A DNA stretch of 64,000 bases from Myrica gale (lineage: Eukaryota; Streptophyta; Magnoliopsida; Fagales; Myricaceae): the NCBI GenBank assembly GCA_963930655.1, contig OZ005607.1, positions 19,728,374-19,792,373 on the forward strand, read 5' to 3'. The notes below the pieces were generated by a model that worked only from the letters and a program-made list of their open reading frames with translations, was not told where the DNA came from and made no database searches. The translations under genes and the position numbers were made by a program. Shown in pieces: positions 12,448 through 23,905 of the stretch (position 1 is the stretch's first letter; the number at the start of each line of letters is the position of its first letter).

Positions 12448-12459
12448 TGGTATCAGAGG
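12448..12459 (+). other. Primer-binding site (initiator Met-tRNA)
   Basis: TGGTATCAGAGG follows two bases after the 5' LTR end. TGGTATCAGAGC is complementary to the 3' end of plant initiator Met-tRNA and is the usual minus-strand primer site of copia elements. One base differs from the consensus at the last position. Confidence 0.85.
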
Positions 12460-12502
12460 CATAAATCGTTCCTTGACCTAGTACGCGTATTGGAAAGTTA
12501 GA

Positions 12503-13320
12503 ATGAAGGCCTTTTTAAAATCTATAGATGAGAGAGTATGGACAACCGTGGATAAAGGTTGGACCATGCCTGAAGGTTTTATAGATGAAGTTATTTCTAT
12601 TAAAGAACCTAGTAAATGGACCGGAGAGGAAAGAGAATCCTCTAGCTGGAATAGTAAAGGCATTAATGCTATATTCATGAGTGTATCTTCGGATGAATTC
12701 ATGAAAATATCCAAGTGTGAGTCCTCTAAGGAAGCTTGGGACATTTTAGCCCTTACACATTAAGGTACTAAGGCTGTGAGGGATTCTAAATTACAATTGA
12801 ATGTCTCTAAGTTCGAAGATATTCGAATGAGAGACGATGAGACTTTTGACGAATTTTATGGAAAACTTACAGCCATAGTTAATGAGAGTTTTAGTCTTGG
12901 AGAGAAAATTCCAGAATCTAAGGTAGTGAGAAAAGTGCTAAGATCTCTTCCTAAAAGGTTTAGACCAAAAGTCACTGCCATAGAAGAGAGTAAAGTGTTA
13001 GATGACATTAAAATTGATGAGCTAGTTGGATCATTACAAACCTATGAGCTGACTTTTCCTTCAACTAAGAAGGGTAAGTCTATTATGTTTAAAACGGTTA
13101 AAGAGGAAGAAAATTCTTCTTCTGACAGTGATTCGGTAGATGATGAAAACATGATTCTTTATGTTAAGAGGTTTCGTAAGCCTTTCCGATTCAAAAAGGG
13201 TAATAATTGGAAAGAAAAGAAGGGACACACGAAATCCTTCAATAAAACAAATTGGAAGAAGTCTGATAAGAAAGACATAGGAGAACAAAAGAAAAAAGAA
13301 GATGTTAGTATTCAATGACA
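12503..13320 (+). pseudogene. Sirevirus gag region (copia UBN2-type Gag)
   Basis: Encodes the copia capsid-like Gag: VWTTVDKGW, SSKEAWDIL and DETFDEFYGKL-type blocks of the UBN2 family, followed by an ESKVVRKVLRSLPKRF helix and a basic, Lys-rich tail. In the living family it assembles the virus-like particle. This copy belongs to the broken element described above. Confidence 0.85.
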
Positions 13321-13342
13321 TGGTTGTAGAGGTTTCGAACAT

Positions 13343-15637
13343 ATGAAAGTAGAATGTCCTACATACTTAAAGGCACAAAGAAAACCTGCTATGAATCCAT
13401 CTCTCTCTGATTCTGATTCTGATATTTCTTCTTCCAGTAAAGAAACTTCTTCACATGATAAAGTTAATTATCTTGCTTTTTCATCTTCCATTGTTATTAC
13501 TAATGAATTTGATCTTGAAGGTGATGATCTCTTGGATTCAGATTCAGACGATGAAGAGTCTCTTCGCATGACTTATGATGAGTTGTATGAAGAAAGCTTG
13601 AAGTTGAAGAAAAAGGATATTTTAATTTCTAAAGAGCTTAGTGTTGTTAAATTAGAAAAAGATCAACTAACATCTGAACTTGCCTTGTTAAGTGTGAAAA
13701 ATGCAGATCTGGAAGTTAAGGTTAAAGAGTTGAAGAATGAGCTAGAGCAAGCTAATCTACAGCTGGACAAGTTCACAAGTGGAACCAAAAAGCTTGACAA
13801 AATGCTGAATATCGGACTATCAGCTGGAGAGAAGAGAGGCTTGGGCTTTTCAGCTGCAAATGATTCTAAGAATGTCAACAAAACAGTTTTTGTTCCTGCT
13901 GTGATTAAGGAGAAACCACCTCAAGCTTCAGTACTTCAAAAGAAATCTTATTTTGTGGTAACCTCTAACCCTATGAAGTCTTTTAATACTAATAGATCTA
14001 AGTTCATTCCAACATGTCACCATTGTGGTAAAATAGGACATATTAAGCCTAGGTGCTATAATTTGTCAAATGAAAATTTTAGGAATGTTAGATCTACTTC
14101 AAGTAGTATATCTAGATTTGACTTTAACATGTTAACTTCTCAAGTAAGTAAACTTGCTAAACAAGTTGATATAATGTCTAAAAGTTTACTTTCATCATCA
14201 AAGTCAAAACAAGTTTGGAGGAAAAAGGAAATGACCTCTTGTAATGTAACTCATCTAGCTTTTAGGGTTAAAAATGATTTTGTTTGGTATTTGGACAGCG
14301 GATGTTCAAAACATATGTGTGGTGACAAACATTTGTTTACCACTCTTAGAAACTACAAAGCTGGTGCAGTTACTTTTGGTGATGGTAGTAAGGCTACAAT
14401 AGTAGGAAAAAGTTCTATTATATTACCTGGTTGTCCTATATTCAATGATGTTTTATATGTTGATGACCTTAAAGCAAATCTTTTAAGTATCAGCCAAATA
14501 TGTGATTCTTACTTGAGTGTTAAGTTTACTAAAGATGCTTGTGCTGTTGTTAATGACCGTGGAAAAATAGTCTTTCAAGGCATTAGAACATCAGATAATT
14601 GTTATGGTATTGTTCTTAACAATGAGACAATATGCAATAATGTTCGTCTTGATAAAACACATTTATGACATCAAAGTTTAGGTCATATGAATTATCGTGT
14701 TCTTTCTAATATGACTAAGGTTGTTGAAGGCATACCTAAGCTAGAAAGAATAGATACTCAAGTATGTGGTCCATGCCAATTGGGTAAGCAAATTAAATCT
14801 AGTCAAAAAAGAACTTTCGGGATATTAACTTCTGCTTGCCTAGATCTTATTCATATGGATTTAATGGGTCCCTCGAGGACTGAATCTTTTGGTGGGAAGA
14901 GATATATTCTGGTCATTGTTGATGACTTTTCCAGATATTCTTGGATTTTATTGCTTAGAGAAAAATCCGAAGCTTTTGATAAAGCTAAAGGATTATGTAA
15001 AATTATTCAAAATCAAAAGAATATTAAGATCGAGAGAATTCGTAGTGATCATGGTAAAGAGTTTGAGAATACTAGCTTCGAATTGTTTTGTCTTGAAGAA
15101 GGTATTCATCAAGAATTCTCCGCTCTAATCACTCCACAACAAAATTGAGTAGTTGAACAGAAAAATAGAGTTCTTCAAGAAATTGCAAGGGTAATGATTC
15201 ATGTCAAAAATGTTTCTAAACACTTTTGGGGTGAAGCTATTAATACAGCTTGCCATATTGTTAATAGAGTATATCTTAGACCGGGCACTACTAAAAGTCC
15301 ATATGAGATATGGAATAACAAACGACCTACTGTTAAATATTTTAAGACCTTCAATTGTAAATGTTTTTTCTTACGAGATAGAGAAACGTTAGCTAAATTT
15401 GATTCTCGTAATGATGAATGCATTTTCCTTGGGTATTCTTCTAATAGTAGAGCATATCGTGTGTTTAACTTGAGAACTCATTGTGTAATGGAATCCATAA
15501 ATGTTATTGATGATGATATCCATAACAGTGTTAATATTGAAAATATAAAATTTCCTACTGCTGAATCACATATTCCTATAGAACTGCCCAATACAGTGAG
15601 TTCGGAGTCTGAATCTCATAAGGAACCAGACTTGAAT
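13343..15637 (+). pseudogene. Sirevirus zinc knuckle, protease and integrase region
   Basis: Seen in order: an acidic and then coiled-coil stretch, a CCHC zinc knuckle at 14015-14056 (CHHCGKIGHIKPRC), the aspartic protease signature YLDSGCSKHMCG near 14285-14325 (copia elements use D-S-G), the integrase zinc-binding region near 14670-14800, and the integrase core with DLIHMDLMGP and VDDFSRYSW around 14840-14950. The conserved C-terminal WGEA-x-x-x-A-x-H block lies near 15225. A CACTA element is inserted immediately after this part. The region belongs to a broken fossil. Confidence 0.88.
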
Positions 15638-15649
15638 CATTACAAAAAA

Positions 15650-16270
15650 AACAGGCTACAACAGCGGTCGGAAAACAGCTGGTAAAAGCCCAAAAAACGC
15701 CGCTAAACTTTTACCAACGGTTTTTTACCGCTGTCTTCTCCCCGTCGGGAATGTCTTCAACATTTTTTTTTAAAAAAACGCTGGTGATTCCCTACCTTTT
15801 AACAGCGGTTTTTTAGCTTGTTTTAAGAAAACCGCTGGTAATTCCCTCGCTTATAGCAGCGGTTTTTTTGCGGCGTTTTAAAAAACCGCTGGTAATTCCC
15901 CCGCTTATAGCAGCGGTTTTTTAGTGGCGTTTTAAAAAAGCGTTGGCGTTTCCCCGCTTATAACAGCGATTTTAAAAACGCTGGCGTTTCTCCTGATTTC
16001 CAACAGCGGTTTTTTAACAGCGTTTTTTTGAAAATGCTGCCATTTCCCCGCTTATAAAAACGGTTTTTAAAACTCTGGCGTTTCTCTTAATTTATAACAG
16101 CATTTTTTAGCGGCGTTTTTAAAAACACTGACATTTTCCTTACTTATAACAGTGTTTGCAACCGCTGCTATAGGCCAAAAACGCTGTTATAGGTTTTAAC
16201 AACATTTTAAAAACGCTTCTATAGGCCAGCTCAGTTTTTTTTTGTATGTGGCGGCATTTTTAAAACACTA
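15650..16270. repeat. Left subterminal repeat array of the nested CACTA
   Basis: About ten degenerate copies of a 55-70 bp unit built from inverted halves such as AGCAGCGGTTTTTT, GCGGCGTTTT and AAAAACCGCTGGTAATTCCC. Each unit could form a hairpin. Repeats of this kind are TNPA-binding regions in CACTA elements. Confidence 0.85.
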
Positions 16271-16689
16271 CTAATTTTTTCATATACATGATGTTTTAAT
16301 CCGTAATACAAATTTATTTTAATAATCATAATTAATTGGATGTATAAACTTAAAGAACAAGAATAATAAAAGAAAATATAATTCATCATTGATTAATAAT
16401 ATTTTACAACAAACACAAAAATCTTTACAAATAATGTAAAAGTAACAATTTTCTAATATAAAATTACAATAAACAATGACCAATTAAAATATTCAAATAC
16501 AACAAAATAAGCAAGGACAAATTATAATCTTCCTCCTTTTACACATCAACGTACTCTTGAATTCCTGTAATTGAAAACAAATATCAAGTGAGAAATAGAA
16601 ATATATTAGCTCATTATGCATAATCCCAAACCAAACTTACAAGATGTCTCTAGAAATATAAATGTTATAACAACAGATACACATCAAGT

Positions 16690-16920
16690 AGCAAGGTGAT
16701 ACTTCTCATGCTTACCTAGAGTTGCACAGGTATGAAGAATGTCACTGATACTTCTCATGCTTAGAAGTTCTGAAAGTGCTGCAAGAAGTCTGTTTATGAT
16801 ACGCCTAGTGTCATCTACATTTGTAGAAGACTTCTGTACCCTCAACCACAAGTCCAATAGCTGCCCCCTTAACTCTTTTCGTGTGAGGTAACCTATCCAG
16901 TACGACTATCAAATTCAAAA
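16690..16920 (-). pseudogene. Captured exon-like fragment, unknown source
   Basis: Inside the nested CACTA. The minus strand reads without a stop for about 60 codons: YLTRKELRGQLLDLWLRVQK, then DDTRRIINRLLAALSELLSM and RSISDILHTCATL. The helical, leucine-rich composition, with AG and GT dinucleotides nearby, suggests a real exon of a host gene taken up by the element. I do not recognise the family. It lies on the same strand as the SPLAYED-like exons but more than 700 bp downstream of them. Confidence 0.4.
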
Positions 16921-17540
16921 CAGATTTGCAAGGACAAAATCAGTTATACCTATAAAAAGCAATGAATAAATATGAAGACAACAAAGGAATAACCAAATTC
17001 AAAAAATCTGCAATTTTACAAACTCTTCCAACATCCATTCAACATGTGAACTATCCAATTTATTCTGCAAGTCTCGATGATCATCTGATTGAATACAATT
17101 TTACAAACTGTCTGGACTCTGAATAGTGCCCTTGTTCTAAATTATAATTTTGAAACTATGGGATTTTGTTTTGGATCTTCACAACTATTGCTTTTCTTAC
17201 TTGCAAATAAATCTTGAAACTCAAATTTACCCATCTACACCTAAAATCTAAATTAATTGAATGCCAGTAGATTTGTCAAATCATTGCTATACTATGCACT
17301 GAGTTCATCAATGTAGGTAACTGGCCGGCAGAACAGCCAGCCTAAAAGCCAGCAGCTGTCCTTGGAAAATCTCATAAATATGACAATCTTCCACCCAAAA
17401 ATCAGGTGAGGGACTAGAAGGTAAGAGAAGTATAAAATTTGGTGAGGAATCTTTTAAAATTTGTCAACCTCCCTAATGATACTTTGTGTCGTAGATCAGA
17501 CTTCCCTCTTGTTACTATTATTGAAACATGACTTGCCAGT

Positions 17541-17612
17541 GAGCTTTAGCTCAGTTGGCACCTCCTCCTTTTGGGGAGGGTTAGATCCGGGGGTTGAATC
17601 CCCCTTACCAAT
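17541..17612 (+). repeat. tRNA-derived SINE head
   Basis: Contains a perfect RNA polymerase III A box TAGCTCAGTTGG (17547-17558) and, about 33 bp later, GGGTTGAATCCCCC, which is a B box lacking one consensus base. A GGGAGG/CCTCC stem lies between them. The boxes and spacing match the head of plant tRNA-related SINEs. No complete cloverleaf forms, so this is not a tRNA gene. The 3' boundary of the SINE is not clear. It sits just outside the P-loop exon of the SPLAYED-like capture. Confidence 0.5.
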
Positions 17613-17646
17613 ATCTCCAAGCAATATGAGTAAGCATGTTCTGAAC

Positions 17647-18767
17647 CTGAATAGTTTTACCAAGGCCCATTTCATCAGCAAGAATTCCATTCAAATGGTT
17701 GTGTATAGGGAAACCAACCACCTTAGCCCATTCATTTGATACCTGAACCAAAAACCACCAGTCATAAAGAATTCAAACCCAAAAAGGACAACAACGAAGC
17801 ACGCCTCCACACACGTAGACAAAATAGCATGGAAGAGCAATAAGATCCATTCGAAAATAAGGACAGGAAAAGCCACCCCCAAATAGATAACCAAAGAAAA
17901 GCCTAGATAAGATACATTCAATAAGAGAATGGACAGTCAACTTACTCCCTTAGTTTTCCACCCTGAAGGCTAGATGGTTGCTCGGTAATGTTCTCTTTTA
18001 TACTGCATCAAATCAACATAGATTGCCATATTTTTGGCAAGACCATATAATTCAATATAGCAGTATGAAATAAAAGAGAAAAAATTGTTGGATCAGCAGC
18101 CTCAAGACATCCAGATGTCACAAGGAAAGTATAATTCAAACCCCTGATTTTCAGAAGATACAAGGAAAATCGAATGGGAGAATATATGCTGACTTCAGCT
18201 AATGCTGAAAGAATATTCCAAGTTCAAATAATCCAATCTGAAGCAGCAAGCAAAGTACAACAAAAGATCAACATAAAATTCCAAACAAAAATAAAATATA
18301 ACCTATGAGCCATCAAATAGTACTTCTCATTGCTTTCCATATAATGCTGCAAGGCAAATACATGATAGCACCGTCAATAAAATTACAACAAAGAACACAA
18401 AGAACCCTTCAAGCGTTCTCTCTTAGTGTTGAGCCCATCATCAAGTCTTTCCCTAAAGTTGAGGTTATCAAGCAAGTCAACCAAAAATACAGCGTGCTCA
18501 AAGCAAAACATTACAAATAAACACGTGAACAAATCAACAAAGATGCATACAAGAAGAAATCGGATGAGAAAACTATCTGGTCTGAAATTAACAGAAAAAT
18601 ACATACTTATGAACCTCTATCTCACTGAAGAACTCCTTCTGCCTCTCACGAATTCACTTTTGTCTCTCTTCCTTCATTTTCTACTCAAACTTTTCAAGTT
18701 GCTTTATCCTCCTACCATGTTTATGTTTCTTAAATGATTTCAAGCGATCCAGTTTGGTTGTAACTGG
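17647..18767 (-). pseudogene. Captured fragments of a SPLAYED-like SNF2 ATPase
   Basis: Three exons of a plant SNF2 chromatin remodeler, with introns, inside the nested CACTA. Exon a (about 18607-18767) reads DRLKSFKKHKHGRRIKQLEK, a stop in place of one codon, KMKEERQK, another stop, then IRERQKEFFSEIEVHK. Exon b (about 18407-18452) joins it exactly on GT-AG sites as ERLDDGLNTKRERLKG. Exon c (17647-17742) is the start of the ATPase domain, YQMNGLRWLVSLY, then a one-base deletion and HLNGILADEMGLGKTIQ, the Walker A motif. These match SYD (SPLAYED) more closely than other SWI/SNF ATPases as I remember them. Exons between b and c are missing. Retained introns show that genomic DNA, not mRNA, was captured. 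It is non-functional. Confidence 0.85.
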
Positions 18768-18842
18768 TTTGAAGAAATCATTCATAAAATCATTGCACAA
18801 AACAAAAGAAATTTAGTGTAAAAGACAATGAGACTATAACTA

Positions 18843-18985
18843 ATACTCAGAAGCAACTTTAGCAAGATCCATTGCCTCCTGAGGCGGCGTTGAAGATCCA
18901 GCAGTTGAGCCCTGCTTTTTGGGTTTTCGCCTCTGCTTCTAGTCCTCGTCATCTAGAGATTCTGAAAGAAAAGAAAACCCTAATT
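18843..18985 (-). pseudogene. Captured Lys/Ser-rich exon, unknown source
   Basis: After a convincing 3' splice site (TTTTCTTTCAG) the minus strand reads SLDDED, a stop, then KQRRKPKKQGSTAGSSTPPQ and EAMDLAKVASEY before a stop. The acidic-then-basic pattern and the splice site suggest a true host exon lying just upstream of the SPLAYED-like exons. Whether it belongs to the same donor gene cannot be told by eye. The plus-strand frame over the same bases is taken as its shadow. Confidence 0.4.
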
Positions 18986-19379
18986 GGAGAAATCTCTCAA
19001 GACAAAGTGAAAAGCATTTTGAATGAAACTCAGACCTTCTTCGGCATCAATGCCTCGACACTTTTAATTTGTATCATTTCAGAGTTGGATTTGACATTTC
19101 AAAGAGGGGCTTCGGGATCGGGAATTGAATTTCGGAGATGTCTCCCACTACTTTGAAATTTTTACAATAGTTTCAAATTTGGTCCGCGTCTTGTATAGGC
19201 CCGCCTCGGTTGGTATTAATCCTCGTTTGAGACCCTGAAACAAGAAAAACAGAGCTGGAAATTTTTCTGCCTTTGGCGCGAATTTGTTCCCGCCCACTGC
19301 TTCACACGTTTGGTAGGCGCTCTTTTCAAAAGCCCTACATAAACTTGGATTAATATTTATAAATAATAGAATAGACACA

Positions 19380-20960
19380 AGAAAGAGTGTACTTAAATTT
19401 TTTTATATTCAATCGAGTTCTAACTCAACACTCTTTTGACAGATTAAACTAAAAATATTGTCACTTGCACTAGCTGGCATATATACTGACATATAATATA
19501 TAAGTATCATACTTTTTGTGATAATTCAATATTAGGGGCTGTTCGGTTGTATAGTATTTTGAGGATTTTTTTTGTGTTTTGAGAATTTTTATGTGATGTT
19601 AACTTTATTGGTATGCGTGTTGTAGTTATTTTTATGTAGGGTTAAAAATGATGTTTGGTTGTGAATATTTTGTATTCAAAAAAATCTTGAGGATTTTTTT
19701 GTGCCGAACAAGCTCTAGGATCATATTATATGTATACTTAAATTCAATATTAAGGAAAAGAATAATAGGTTGGTAGTAATATTAGGATAATATTTCAGTT
19801 TTTTATTTCAAAAATATTTTCTAATCTAACCATTTTTTCACTTAAAAAATATTTTAATCCTTCAATAAATTTTTAAGTATGATAATAGATTTACAACACA
19901 ATTGAGATCAAATAAAAATTGATAATGTTGTAAATATGATTCAATGGAGTTTTTTTTAATAAAAATGACAAATTAATATTTTCTTGTGTTGAAATTAAAT
20001 AATATGTTCTATTTAAATAATATTACATTATAAGTATGATAATAAATGTATCTAAACTAAGATTTAGTCAATAAATATGCAATTACTATAACAACCATTG
20101 GCATAATCTAAAATATATCATATAACAACTTCAATTTTTATAACACAACCTCTAATTACATATATATTTTGTTAAGTTTGTTCTTTAAAATAAAAATTTT
20201 CAAATACATGAGTGACATAGTATACTATATATGTTGCAAAGGTATAATACACAATATATCATACATGAGTGACATACTATACTATATAAAATATTTAATC
20301 TTAATATGTACAAATACTTTATATGTATGTACGTACCTATATACCTAATAACTAAATCATAGCCTCTAAGACCATATATTAAATTATATGCTTTAAAATA
20401 TATCATATAACAACTTCAATTATCATAACACTCCCTCTAATTCCATATTTTATTAACAACTTTAATCTCACTTTAATTACCTACATACTTATTGCTTATA
20501 CAAATATGCATATACTTATAATCCATTTTTTAAAAGTCTTGTTTTATTATATAATAAATTGAGTCACAATACATGTGGGTACACTTATATACTTATACAT
20601 ATTACATTGTAGTAAAAAACAAATTACATATAATATTGTTGTCACAATAACTTTTATATATTATACTATATATATATACATGATATATATGTGCTAATTA
20701 ACCTAATTACTTTATATATATGTACCTACCTAATGACTAAATCATAGCCTCTAAGACCATATATTAAGTTATTTACTTTAATTTCATAAGCTAATCTCAT
20801 AATATATTTTTGTTTGAAATTAAATAATATGTAATAGTTAAATAGTATTATATTACTAATTATTCAAAATATATATGCTCATTATAAGTATGATAATAGA
20901 TGTTTTCTAAACTATACAATAATGACTTCATTGGTATTGAATTAACCAAGTAATTTTTTT
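19380..20960. other. AT-rich interior of the nested CACTA with internal duplications
   Basis: No gene is seen. A block near 20330-20400 (AAATCATAGCCTCTAAGACC) recurs near 20730-20795, and TACATGAGTGACATA recurs at 20205 and 20262. Bases 20480-20660 are the inverted match to 6890-7120. The stretch 19535-19725 has inverted ends GGGGCTGTTCGG and CCGAACAAGCTC, so it looks like a small MITE of about 190 bp nested in the element. Confidence 0.45.
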
Positions 20961-21049
20961 AGGTTGTACTTGTATAGATGGTTTATTCATTCTTTACAAA
21001 CTTTGTATATATACTAACATTTAATATATAAGTATAAACAATTTATAAC

Positions 21050-22175
21050 ATTTTTTTACCGCTGTCATAACAAGTGCCGCTTAAAGTCACCTATAGTGAC
21101 GCTTTTTTTAACCGTTGTTAAATAATTACATCGTCTTTTAACAACGATCTTTTTAACAGCGGTCATGAAAAACGCCGCTGAAAGTCACCTATAGCGGCAC
21201 TTTTTATGACCATTGTTAAAACGACTGATTTAAATAATTTACTGTCTTTTAACAACGGTCTTTTTTACGGCGGTCCACAAAAGCGCCGCTATAGGTGACT
21301 TTCGACGGCATTTTTCTAGACCGCCGTTGAAAAGACCGATGTTAAAGGCAACGAAATTTTTAACAGCGGTTTTTGTAACACAATTAATTGTGTTATTAAT
21401 TTAAATTTGTATTACTGTTTAAAAAAGCATGTTTAGGAAAATATAGGAAAAAATTAGTAGTATTTTAAAAATGTGGCCACATAAAAAAAAAACACTAACA
21501 CAAACTTTTAGCGTAAAAAAACCGTTGGCTAAAAAATGCTGGTAAAGTAGGTCTTTTGCCCTATACCAGCGTTTTTTTTGGGCTATAGCAATAGACCTCT
21601 TTTTGGACTATGCCAACGGTTTTAAAAACGTCGCTAAAAAAAATGATGTTGCAAAGCAGGAGAAACACTAGTGTTTTTTAAAAACACTGCTAAAAAACTG
21701 CTGTTGAAAATCAGCGGAGAAACGCCAGCATTTTTAAAAACTGCGGTTGAAAATAGGAGAAACGCCAGCGTTTTTAAAAACGTTGCTAAAAAACCGCTGC
21801 TATAAGTTGGGAAAAGCCTGCGTTTTTTAAAACGCCGCTAAAAAACCGTTGTTGAAAATCAGTGGAGAAATGCCAGCATTTTAAAAAATGTCACTAAAAA
21901 ATCGCTGTTGAAAATAGGAGAAACGAGAGCGTTTTTTAAAAATGCTGCTAAAAAACCGTTGTCAAAACTCTTTTGACTTTTAACAGCGGTCTTTTTAACG
22001 GTGGTCATAAAAAGCGCCGCTATAGGTGCATTTCAGCGGCGTTTTTCTCGACCGCCGTTAAAAAGACCGCTGTTAAAAGACATAGCGACGGAAAAAAAAA
22101 CGCCGCTACAGGTGACTTTCAGCGGCGTTTTTAGCGACCGCCGTTAAAAGGACAACTGTTAAAAGATGGTCTTTT
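21050..22175. repeat. Right subterminal repeat array of the nested CACTA
   Basis: More than 1.1 kb of degenerate direct and inverted copies of units such as AAAGTCACCTATAGCGGC, GACCGCCGTT and AAAACGCCGCTAAAAAACCG up to the terminus TTTTTGTAGTG. The array is longer than the left one and contains two unit types, a TCAC-CTATAG type at both of its ends and a GAGAAACGCCAGCG type in the middle. Confidence 0.85.
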
Positions 22176-22189
22176 TGTAGTGAATGCTG

Positions 22190-23905
22190 TTACAGAACCT
22201 AGATCTCATTTGGAATTCCCCAGTGAAGTCTCTTTAGAGTCAGATGGTTTTGAGGGACCAGACTCAACTGCTGAAAAGGAACCTTCTTCTAGAGTCAAGT
22301 TAAATCATCCTAAGGACAACATTATAGGAGATATACATGAAGGGATGAGACTAAGAAGAAGAATTTTAAATGAAATTGCTTTCTCTTGCTATGTATCTTT
22401 AATTGAACCTAAAAGGGTTGAGGAAGCACTGAAAGATGAATTTTGGATTAATGCTATGCATGATGAATTGAACCAATTCATTCGAAATGATGTATGGTAC
22501 TTAGTTCTTAGACCTACTAAATGCAATGTTATAGGGACTAAGTGGATTTTCAAAAACAAGTCTGATGAGAACAGTGTAATTGTTAAAAATAAAGCTAGAC
22601 TCGTAGCTCAAGGCTATACTCAAGTAAAAGGAATAGACTTCTATGAAACCTTTGCACCTGTAGCCAGATTAGAATCTATTCGAATGCTTTTAGCCTATGC
22701 ATGCTCGTTTTAAATTACATCAAATGGATGCAAAAAGTGCTTTCTTAAATGGTATTTTGCATGAAGAAGCTTATGTAGAACAACCGAAAGACTTCATCAA
22801 TCCAAAACATCCTGATTATGTCTATCGTCTTAAGAAAGCCCTTTATGGTTTAAAACAAGCTCCTAGAGCTTGGTCTGATAGACTAGCCTCTTATCTTTTA
22901 AACAAAGGTTTTTCAAGAGGTGGTGTAGATCGTACCATGTTTATTAAGAAGCTTGATAATTGCTTAATCATTGCGCAAATTTATGTAGATGATATCATAT
23001 TTGGTTCTCTTATAGAAAATCATGCTATTGAATTTGCTGAGCTTATGAAGAATGAGTTCGAGATGAGTATGGTAGGAGAATTAAATTATTTTTTAGGATT
23101 TCAAATCAAAAAATGTAGCGATGGTTTGTTTATTTCTCAATCTAAGTATGCAAAAGAACTAGTCAAGAAATTTGATCTTGATAATAAAAAGAATACCAAA
23201 ATCCCTATGAGTAGATCGGTTAAATTGAATGTAGATTCAAATGGCAAAAGTGTTGATCACACTTTGTATCGAAGTATGATTGGTAGCCTTTTGTACTTAA
23301 CAGCAAGTAGACCGGATCTTTCATTCAGTGTTGGAATTTGTGCAAGCTTTCAATCTGATCCGAAACAGTCTCATCTAGAAGCTGTTAAGAAGATTATTCG
23401 TTATGTGAATGGAACTGTTAATTTTGGCATACTTTATTCGAAAAATTATAATACTTTAATTTTGGCTGGTAATTGTGATGATCGTAAAAGCACCTCAGGT
23501 GGTTGTTTTTACATGGGTTCAAACTTAGTTGCCTGGCTTAGCAAAAAACATATTTCAATTTCATTATCTAACGCTGAAGCAGAGTATATGGCAATGGGAA
23601 GCTGTTGTACACAACTTATTTGGATGAAACAAATGCTTTTAGATTATGGTTTAAATCAAGACATAATGACTGATTATTGTGATAATACAAGTGCAATTAA
23701 TATTTCTAAAAATCCAGTTCAACATTCTCGAACAAAACAAATATATATTAGACACCATTTTATTACAGATTTGGTAGAAAACAAAATAATTAACATTGAA
23801 CATGTCTCATATGAAAATCAACTAGCTGACTTATTTACTAAGCCACTTGATATTTCCAAATTTGAATCTCTAAGACAAGCTGTTGGTGTTTTCCAAATCA
23901 AATAA
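22190..23905 (+). pseudogene. Sirevirus reverse transcriptase and RNase H region
   Basis: Copia RT blocks are legible: [63 protein letters not shown] and the catalytic YVDDIIFG near 22980-23005, then YFLGFQI, DRKSTSGGCF, SLSNAEAEYMA and the C-terminal QLADLFTKPL of RNase H. The part belongs to the broken Sirevirus and is separated from the integrase region by the CACTA insertion. Confidence 0.92.

Larger units (their letters stand above)
15638..22182. mobile_element. Non-autonomous CACTA element with captured host exons
   Basis: Seen: the left end CATTACAAAAA at 15638 and the right end TTTTTGTAGTG at 22182 are inverted terminal repeats of CACTA type, and both are flanked by AAT (15635-15637 and 22183-22185), the 3-bp target duplication of this superfamily. 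Length is 6545 bp. Long subterminal arrays of AACGCCGCTAAAAA and AGCAGCGGTTTTTT-type units lie inside each end. No transposase is present, so it would depend on proteins made elsewhere. The interior carries exons and introns of a SPLAYED-like SNF2 gene and other exon-like pieces on the minus strand, and an AT-rich half. It lies in the pol region of the Sirevirus, so it is younger than that insertion. Confidence 0.93.

Noticed and set aside
17541-17612. tRNA gene
   Set aside because: A and B boxes are present, but acceptor and anticodon stems do not form; it fits a SINE head better.
18872-19156. Plus-strand 94-codon frame
   Set aside because: The minus strand over the same bases has a splice acceptor and exon-like text, so the plus frame looks like its shadow.
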